From Candidatus Palauibacter australiensis (lineage in GTDB: Bacteria > Gemmatimonadota > Gemmatimonadetes > Palauibacterales > Palauibacteraceae), in assembly GCA_026705295.1 (NCBI GenBank), contig JAPPBA010000110.1, positions 1-40,207 on the forward strand: a DNA stretch of 40,207 bases, read 5' to 3'. A model generated the notes under the pieces. It was not told the DNA's origin and made no database searches. It saw nothing but the letters and a program-made list of their open reading frames with translations. A program made the position numbers and the translations under genes. The first letter of the stretch is position 1. Each line of letters opens with the position of its first letter. Shown here in pieces: positions 34,753 to 40,207 of the stretch.

Positions 34753-36621
34753 CTACCCGGTTTTCCGTGCCCTCCGCGCGTTCTGGGCGTGGAGAGCCAA
34801 CACCGTGGCGCCCAGCAGCACGCCGGCGATCCGTGCCGGGTCGTTCGGGACCAGGATGAGGGCGCCCGCCAGGGCGAACAGGGCGCGCTCGGCGCCGCCG
34901 CATGCGGCCACCGCGAACCCTTCGATCGCGTACGCCGCGACCGAGATGAGCGCCACCGTGCAGAGGATGGCGAAGATGAACGCCGGCACGGAGGTGCCGT
35001 CCACCAGGATCAGGGCCGAATAGGCCATCATCGCGGGCACGATGAAGAAGCCGAGGGAGAGCTTCACGGCCTGGGTCGCCGTCCGCATGGGCGCGGAACC
35101 CGCCACCCCGGCCCCCGCGAAGGCGGCGAGCGCGATGGGCGGCGTCACGTTCGACGTCTGCGAGAGCCAGAAGATGATCATGTGCGCGACGAGGAGGGAG
35201 AGCCCGAGCCCCTCCAGCGCCGGCGCGGCCATGACCGAGATCACGATGTAGGCCGCGGTCACGGGCAGTCCCATCCCGAGGACGAGCGCCGCGATCGCAA
35301 TGAAGATGAGCGCGAGCCACAGCAGCCCGCCCGCCGCCTGCACGACGGATTCGGTGAACTGGAGGCCGATCCCCGTCTGGCCGATCACGCCCACCACGAT
35401 CCCGGCCGTGGCGCACGCGAGCGAGATCGGCAGCGCCAGCACCGCGCCTGTCCGCAGCCCCTCCAGGATCGTGCGCCAGCCGACCCGCGTCCGCTTCCGC
35501 GCCATCCCCGTCACGACGACGGCGAGGCAGCCCACCGCCCCGACCAGCGGGGGCGAGTAGTTGAGGAGGAGGAGCGCGACGACGAGCCCCAGCGGAAGGA
35601 GGAAGTGGACGCCCTCGCGCAGCGTGCGCCGCACCGGCGGCGGGTTCTTCATCCCCCGGAGTCCCAGTTTCAGGGCCATGAGGTGGACGAAGAGGAGCGT
35701 GCAGCCGAAGTAGAGGATCGCGGGCGCGATGGAGAGCGCCACGATCTCCCGGTACGGGGTGTTCGTGAAGTCCGCCATGATGAAGGCGCCGGCGCCCATG
35801 ATCGGCGGCATGATCTGGCCGCCGGTGGAGGCGGCCGCCTCGATCCCGCCCGCCTGCTCCGGACGGTAGCCGAGCTTCTTCATCATCGGGATCGTGAGCG
35901 CGCCCGTCGTCACCGTGTTGGCGATCGCCGAGCCGGAGATCGACCCCATGGCCGCGGAGGCGATGACGCTCGCCTTGGCCGGCCCGCCCCGGAAGCGGCC
36001 CGCAGCGGCGAAGGCGAGGTCGATGAAGAAGCGCCCCGCCCCCGTCACCTCGAGGAACGCCCCGAAGAGGACGAAGATGAACACGGTCCCCGCCGCGATC
36101 CCCAGCGGCGTCCCGAACAGGCCCGACCCCGTGAAGATCTGGAAGCGGAGGATGCGCTCCAGCGTGAAGCCGCGATTCGCGATCACGTCCGGCAGCAGGT
36201 CGCCGAACCCCGCGTAGAGGAGAAAGACGAGGCCCACCGCGACCATCACCCAGCCCACGGCCCGGCGGGTCGCCTCGAAGAGGAGGATCACGAACACCAG
36301 GCCCGCGATCAGGTTGTGGGTCGTGAGTCCGTCCAGGATGTGGTCGACCCCGCGGTAGTCGAAGCCCACGATGACCCACCCGCAGTAGAGGGCGACCAGC
36401 GCCAGAGCGGCATCGAGCCACAGGCTCCAGCGGGGCGCGGGGCCCTCCCCCGTCCACGAGGGCTTGGCGAGGAAGGTGAGGACGACGACCCAGGCGAGGT
36501 GGATGGGCCGGCCGAGCGTGGCCGAGAGCGTGCCGGTCGTGCTCTGCCAGAGCTGGAAGAGGGAGAGCCCTACCGCGAGGGCGAAGATGATGCGCCGCCA
36601 CGGCGGCCGCCGGGTCGTCAA
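34753..36621 (-). CDS. Fused 4TM/12TM TRAP transporter permease (TAXI type)
   Basis: A 622-residue inner-membrane protein combining the small (DctQ-like) and large (DctM-like) TRAP membrane subunits. GPAKASVIASAAMGSISGSA, the following TVTTGALTIPMMKKLGY, and GGQIMPPIMGAGAF are hallmarks of the large subunit, and the N-terminal part supplies the extra helices. It imports an organic acid or similar solute driven by a sodium or proton gradient. The start is TTG 36621-36619, 18 bases after the binding-protein stop, with no clear ribosome site, so the start is less certain. It is probably coupled to the TAXI gene upstream. Confidence 0.93.
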   Translation of the reverse strand: MTTRRPPWRRIIFALAVGLSLFQLWQSTTGTLSATLGRPIHLAWVVVLTFLAKPSWTGEGPAPRWSLWLDAALALVALYCGWVIVGFDYRGVDHILDGLTTHNLIAGLVFVILLFEATRRAVGWVMVAVGLVFLLYAGFGDLLPDVIANRGFTLERILRFQIFTGSGLFGTPLGIAAGTVFIFVLFGAFLEVTGAGRFFIDLAFAAAGRFRGGPAKASVIASAAMGSISGSAIANTVTTGALTIPMMKKLGYRPEQAGGIEAAASTGGQIMPPIMGAGAFIMADFTNTPYREIVALSIAPAILYFGCTLLFVHLMALKLGLRGMKNPPPVRRTLREGVHFLLPLGLVVALLLLNYSPPLVGAVGCLAVVVTGMARKRTRVGWRTILEGLRTGAVLALPISLACATAGIVVGVIGQTGIGLQFTESVVQAAGGLLWLALIFIAIAALVLGMGLPVTAAYIVISVMAAPALEGLGLSLLVAHMIIFWLSQTSNVTPPIALAAFAGAGVAGSAPMRTATQAVKLSLGFFIVPAMMAYSALILVDGTSVPAFIFAILCTVALISVAAYAIEGFAVAACGGAERALFALAGALILVPNDPARIAGVLLGATVLALHAQNARRARKTG

Positions 36622-36639
36622 CGGATCGTCAATGCGCCG

Positions 36640-37611
36640 TCAACGCGCCGCGGGGTCCAGAACTTCGTCGAAGTAGCGCCGGGCGCCGGGGTGGAGCGGG
36701 AAGTCGCCCACGTCGCGCGCGGAGGGCGGCGTGATGAAGCTCGCCACCCCGGAGATGTTCTCGAGATCCTCGCGGCGCTCGAGCATCGTGCGCGTGAGAT
36801 CGTAGGCGAGTCCCGCCTCCATCGCGCGGTGGACGACGACCAGGTTCCAGAGCGTAGGCGTGAGCACCGCCTCATCCACGCCGCGGTAGACGCCGGGTGG
36901 CACACGGAAGCCGCTGTACGCGGGCTCCGACCGGACGATCGTCGCGATCTCATCCTCCGAGAAGGGGACGAGGACCATGGACCGGGAGACGCCGATCTCG
37001 ACCACGGCGGGCATGCCCACGCCGCCCGCGATGAACCCGGCATCCAGCGTCCCGTCCTTGAGCCCGTTCGACATCTGCGCGTAGTTGAGCTGCCGCACGG
37101 TGAAGTCGGACTCCCCGATCCCCATCGCTTGGAGCACGTTCCAGGCGGTGACCGCGTTCCCCGACCCCGGCGGGCCCACCGATACGCGGCGCCCGCGGAG
37201 GTCCTGCACGGACTCGATCCCCGTGCTCCGGATCGTCACGAGGTGCACGACGTTGGGATAGAGCTTCCCGAGCGAGGCGAGCGGCATGGGCTCCGGGAAG
37301 CGCCCGCGGCCGGCCAGCGCCGCGGCGAGCGCGTCCGCCTGCGTGAAGCCGACCTCGCTCTCCCCCTTGGCGACTTGGATGAGGTTCGTCACGGAGCCGG
37401 CGGTGGTCTCGGCCTTCATGTTCACGCCGTCGACGTGCCGCGACCAGATCGACGCCAGGCCGCCCCCGAGCGGGTAGTAGAGCCCGTTCGTGTTCCCCGT
37501 CGCGATCGAGAGCGTCCGCTGCCCCTCGCCCCCGCAGCTCGCGGCGCTGGCAGCCGCCGCAATGCAGATCAGGACTCGGCGTACGGCTCTGTTGAAGGCC
37601 CCTGCCGGCAT
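36640..37611 (-). CDS. TAXI-family TRAP transporter solute-binding lipoprotein
   Basis: A 323-residue periplasmic receptor. Its signal peptide ends in the lipobox SAASC (Cys26). SIATGNTNGLYYPLGGGLASIW is the N-terminal TAXI signature, followed by TAGSVTNLIQVAKGESEVGFTQ (split here) and GPPGSGNAVTAWNVL. It binds the ligand for the fused permease directly downstream. ATG 37611-37609 has AAGGGA five bases upstream. TAXI proteins often bind glutamate, 2-oxoacids or other dicarboxylates; the ligand here is unknown. Confidence 0.94.
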   Translation of the reverse strand: MPAGAFNRAVRRVLICIAAAASAASCGGEGQRTLSIATGNTNGLYYPLGGGLASIWSRHVDGVNMKAETTAGSVTNLIQVAKGESEVGFTQADALAAALAGRGRFPEPMPLASLGKLYPNVVHLVTIRSTGIESVQDLRGRRVSVGPPGSGNAVTAWNVLQAMGIGESDFTVRQLNYAQMSNGLKDGTLDAGFIAGGVGMPAVVEIGVSRSMVLVPFSEDEIATIVRSEPAYSGFRVPPGVYRGVDEAVLTPTLWNLVVVHRAMEAGLAYDLTRTMLERREDLENISGVASFITPPSARDVGDFPLHPGARRYFDEVLDPAAR

Positions 37612-37687
37612 GGTCGTCCCTTTCTGTCGTCAGGTGGCCGGGAGGTTAGCCCTGCTCCCACTCGATATCCAGCGTACGACGGGCGTT

Positions 37688-37726
37688 TCCTTGCAAATCC
37701 GGAATGGCGTGCCGGATTTGCAAGGA
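37688..37726. repeat. Perfect 15-bp inverted repeat (REP-like hairpin)
   Basis: Arms TCCTTGCAAATCCGG (37688-37702) and its exact complement (37712-37726) flank a 9-base loop. It begins 5 bases past the symporter stop and lies before the TAXI gene. There is no T-run on either side. It could act as a terminator or mRNA 3'-end protector, or be one copy of a dispersed REP-type element. Confidence 0.85.
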
Positions 37727-37731
37727 TGACA

Positions 37732-39132
37732 TCACGCGCCGCGCCGGCGTCCGCGGGCCAGCGCGACGAGGGCGAAGGCGGCGGCGGAGACGACGAGGCC
37801 GATGAGCGTGCGGTCGAGGAGGGCGGGCGCGTCGGCCGGGGCGAAGATGTGGACGGCGCCCAGCGCCGCGAGGCCGGCCCCGATCGCGGCCAGGGCTTCC
37901 GGTACGCCGGCGCGCTTTGAGTGGAGCCCGGCAGCCACCGGAACGAACAGGCTCACGCTCAGGATCGAGTAGAAGATCGTGAGCGACGCGATCACGCTCT
38001 CGAGCCAGAGCGCGAGCAGCACGCCCAGCGTCCCCCCGGCAATCGCGGCGCCTCGCGCCACCCGTAGCACCTGCTGGCTCGTCGCCTCGGGTCTCAGGGA
38101 TCCCTTGTAAAGGTCCTTCGAGAGAGAGGTCGAGAGCATGAACAGCCCGGCGTCGGCCGAACTCACCTCGGCGGAGAACACCGCGGCGAGGCCGAGCAGC
38201 CCCAGCGCGGGCGGCAGCGCGGTGGCGAGGAGCATGGGCAGGGCCTGCTCGCGGCTGGCGAGCGCGGGATCGTAGACGCGGGCGATCATGCCGAGCAGCG
38301 TCGGCGCGAAGGCAAACAGGATGAGCCCGACGCCGGCGGCGAGGAGTCCGATCCGGATCGCCCGGGGACCCGTCGCTCCGTAGGCCTTCTGCACCAGCCC
38401 CGGGGAGATGATGAAGGCGGGCGCGAGGAGGGCGATGTAGACCCACCCGGACCCGCCGCCCTGCCACAGATTCAGGTAGTCCGGCGACGTGCGCGCAGCG
38501 GTGGCCTCGACGGCGGCCCAGCCGCCGATGTCGGAGAGCGCCCACGGGATCGCGACCGCGAACCCTGCGAGCAGCACGATGAGCTGGACGAGGTTGACCC
38601 AGGCCGACGCCACCAGGCCGCCGGCGCTGAAGTAGACGATGACGACGATCCCGCCCACGAGCGCGCCGATCCAGCGCGGGGTTCCGGCGACGACCGAGAC
38701 GATCTCGGCCATGGCGATGAGCTGCCCGGACACGATGGTCAGGGTGGCGAACCAGAGCAGAACGGCGATCAGCAGCCGCACGGAGCGGCCGTAGCGCAGG
38801 TCGAGGTAGTCGCCCATGGTGAGGAGCCCGTGGCGCGCGGCCACCTTCCAGATGCGCGGCCCGACCCAGAGGGCGAGCAGGATCGTCCCGATGCCGGCCG
38901 AGCCGACCCACCACCACGCGCTGAGCCCGTCCCGGTAGCCGAGTCCCGCCGCGCCCACCGTCGTGCCCGCCCCGAGGTTGGCGGCCAGCACGGTGGCGAA
39001 GAGCAGCACCGGCCCGAGCTTCCGGTCCGCGACGAAAAAGCTCCCCGCCCGGCCAACCCGCCGCCCAATCCACGCCCCCAGCGCCACGAGCCCCGCAGCG
39101 TAAGCGAGTAGCACCCACAGGCCGGCGTTCAC
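37732..39132 (-). CDS. Sodium:solute symporter (SSS family)
   Basis: A 466-residue membrane protein with about 13 hydrophobic segments. The SSS pattern is seen in SFFVADRKLGPVLLFATVLA, then NLGAGTTVGAAGLGYRDGL, and in AAVFSAEVSSADAGLFMLSTSLSKDLY, the conserved sodium-site region of helix 8. It imports a solute with sodium; the residues do not identify it. The GTG start 39132-39130 has no clear ribosome site. An inverted repeat follows its stop. Confidence 0.93.
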   Translation of the reverse strand: MNAGLWVLLAYAAGLVALGAWIGRRVGRAGSFFVADRKLGPVLLFATVLAANLGAGTTVGAAGLGYRDGLSAWWWVGSAGIGTILLALWVGPRIWKVAARHGLLTMGDYLDLRYGRSVRLLIAVLLWFATLTIVSGQLIAMAEIVSVVAGTPRWIGALVGGIVVIVYFSAGGLVASAWVNLVQLIVLLAGFAVAIPWALSDIGGWAAVEATAARTSPDYLNLWQGGGSGWVYIALLAPAFIISPGLVQKAYGATGPRAIRIGLLAAGVGLILFAFAPTLLGMIARVYDPALASREQALPMLLATALPPALGLLGLAAVFSAEVSSADAGLFMLSTSLSKDLYKGSLRPEATSQQVLRVARGAAIAGGTLGVLLALWLESVIASLTIFYSILSVSLFVPVAAGLHSKRAGVPEALAAIGAGLAALGAVHIFAPADAPALLDRTLIGLVVSAAAFALVALARGRRRGA

Positions 39133-39196
39133 GCGATCACGGCAAGCTTACCGGGCCGCGTTCAAGACGGCCGCGTCCGAGAGGGACTACGGAGCG

Positions 39197-39370
39197 TCAT
39201 CCGCGTCCGAACCGGGCCTGATCGTCTTCAAGCTCAAGCGCCCTCGGCCGATCCAGATCGACGCCCGGACGGGGCGCGGCGCGCACAGTCACCAGGCGGA
39301 AGGGCGCTGGCACCGACCGCTCGGGCCGTTTGGATTCGGAGTCTGGAGAGCGGGGGGTCGTCGGTTTCAT
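39197..39370 (-). CDS. Possible small leaderless ORF, 57 residues
   Basis: In the 277-base gap between the symporter and the peptidase, an ATG at 39370-39368 opens a 57-codon frame rich in Pro, Arg and Glu. TATTCT lies six bases upstream of the ATG and TTGGAG 18 bases further, as expected for a leaderless promoter. The protein has no recognisable motif and could be spurious. Nothing else was seen in this gap. Confidence 0.3.
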   Translation of the reverse strand: MKPTTPRSPDSESKRPERSVPAPFRLVTVRAAPRPGVDLDRPRALELEDDQARFGRG

Positions 39371-39409
39371 ACGAGAAGAATAGCCGCGGTTGATCGGCCG
39401 CTCCAACGA

Positions 39410-40207
39410 TCAGCCGCCGGTGCCCTCCAGATCTGCCACGGAGGGGAGGCCGGGGAGGCCGGTGGCGGCGCGGACGGCGCGCAGGATCGCCTCGGCGACC
39501 ATGTCCGCGGCGAGCGCGCCGATCCGCGCCAGACCTGCGTCGTCCGTGTGCGTGCCGGTGGCGAGGCCGAACAGGGTGTCGCCGTCGCTCGGGGTGTGGG
39601 CCGGGTAGATGGCGCGGGCGAGCCCGTCGTGCGCCATCTGCGCGACCTTCGTGATCTCGGCCTTCGAGAGGCGCGCGTTCGTCGCCACGACGCCGATGGT
39701 CGTGTTCTCGACGGAACGGTCGCCGTCCGGCGCGTCGTCCGGCGGCCGCACGGCGCCCTCGCGCAGCAGAGCGCGAGCGTCCGCGAAGCCCGTCCCGGCC
39801 TCGGTGCGGACGCCGGCCACGACCTCTCCCGTGGCCGGATCGATCACGTCGCCGACCGCATTGACCGCCACGACCGCCGCCACGGTGAGACCGTCCTCAA
39901 GGGTGATCGAGGCGGTGCCGATCCCGCCCTTCATCGCGCGGCCGCGGCCGCGGAGCTTCCCGACCGTCGCTCCGGCCCCCGCGCCGACGCTGCCCTCGGC
40001 GGGCGCCGCCGTGCTCGCCGCGCGGGCGGCCTCGTAACCGCACTCCGGCCCCGGCCGAACGGACCCGCCGCCGATGCCGAGATCGAACAGGATCGCGGCC
40101 GCCACGATCGGGACGACATGGTCCCCGGCCCGGTATCCGATCCCGCGCTCCTCGAGATACCGGACCACGCCCGACGCCGCGTCGAGGCCGAACGCGCTCC
40201 CGCCCGA
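39410..40207 (-). CDS. P1-family (DmpA/NylC-like) self-cleaving aminopeptidase/amidase, 3' part
   Basis: The frame enters from beyond the window with GGSAFGLDAASGV, a P1-peptidase signature, and continues with VVPIVAAAILFDLGIGG, MKGGIGTASI and VAAVVAVNAVGDV. ENTTIGVVATNARLSK contains the autoproteolytic Asn-Thr junction (Asn at 39706-39704, Thr at 39703-39701). The new N-terminal Thr becomes the nucleophile, as known for NylC; DmpA uses Gly-Ser instead. It would hydrolyse N-terminal residues, beta-peptides or cyclic/oligo amides. The N-terminal part lies outside the window. The C-terminus is complete. Confidence 0.92.
   Translation of the reverse strand, partial: SGGSAFGLDAASGVVRYLEERGIGYRAGDHVVPIVAAAILFDLGIGGGSVRPGPECGYEAARAASTAAPAEGSVGAGAGATVGKLRGRGRAMKGGIGTASITLEDGLTVAAVVAVNAVGDVIDPATGEVVAGVRTEAGTGFADARALLREGAVRPPDDAPDGDRSVENTTIGVVATNARLSKAEITKVAQMAHDGLARAIYPAHTPSDGDTLFGLATGTHTDDAGLARIGALAADMVAEAILRAVRAATGLPGLPSVADLEGTGG

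Noticed and set aside
37490-37729. Small plus-strand ORF ending in LQIRNGVPDLQG
   Set aside because: It is antisense to the TAXI N-terminus and its tail is just the translated inverted repeat.
34789-37920. 1043-codon plus-strand open frame opposite the TRAP and TAXI genes
   Set aside because: It spans two real genes and their spacer, with no recognisable domain; a shadow frame.
1-40207. tRNA, rRNA, CRISPR array, transposase or integrase
   Set aside because: By eye no regular repeat-spacer array, conserved RNA motif or recombinase motif was found; a covariance search was not possible.

Overview
The window is a visibly GC-rich, gene-dense bacterial chromosome segment with almost no spacer DNA. 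Many neighbouring genes share start/stop codons (ATGA, GTGA, CTGA, TGATG), so translational coupling is the rule. I infer a member of the Gemmatimonadota or a close relative, probably marine and possibly host-associated. The clues are a secreted beta-propeller lipoprotein with an 'RDSAGV'-type N-terminus, a PadR-controlled membrane operon, a TAXI-type TRAP transporter, and a single-module PKS resembling the small PKSs reported from sponge symbionts. This is inference from gene content; no 16S rRNA or other marker gene is present.

Region 1 (1-9495, minus strand) is a compact lipid/polyketide cluster. In order of transcription it has a 91-residue helical protein, a cobalamin-type radical SAM enzyme, a 2384-residue reducing type I PKS (KS-AT-DH-pseudoMT-ER-KR-ACP, no thioesterase) and the start of a thioester-reductase-like protein cut by the window edge. 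The inferred product is a reduced, possibly methylated acyl chain released reductively.

Region 2 (9581-20927, minus strand) is a run of seven genes joined by overlaps or a 9-base gap: a TetR regulator, an outer-membrane factor lipoprotein, a membrane fusion protein, an RND pump, cysD, cysNC and an NCS2-family permease with a C-terminal HATPase-like domain. A drug-type efflux pump and sulfate activation therefore appear to share one transcript. A secreted gamma-glutamyltransferase (21111-22835) diverges from tetR.

Region 3 (22832-26547, minus strand) encodes a complete three-subunit molybdenum hydroxylase of the form II CoxL type (small, large and medium subunits). Region 4 (26697-30328, minus strand) is a PadR operon: padR, a membrane protein, a mini MotA/ExbB-like protein, and a lipoprotein that fuses a beta-propeller to an FGE/SUMF1-type domain. 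Its promoter carries a perfect 11-bp-arm palindrome that overlaps both the -35 and -10 boxes.

Region 5 (30547-34743) holds a plus-strand zinc-ribbon membrane protein, a divergent GroES-like protein, a small minus-strand anchored protein, and typA with a recognisable promoter. Region 6 (34753-40207, minus strand) holds a fused TRAP permease, its TAXI-type binding protein, a perfect 15-bp inverted repeat, a sodium:solute symporter, a doubtful small ORF, and the 3' part of a P1-family (DmpA/NylC-like) self-cleaving peptidase. No rRNA, tRNA, CRISPR array, insertion sequence or transposase was seen.
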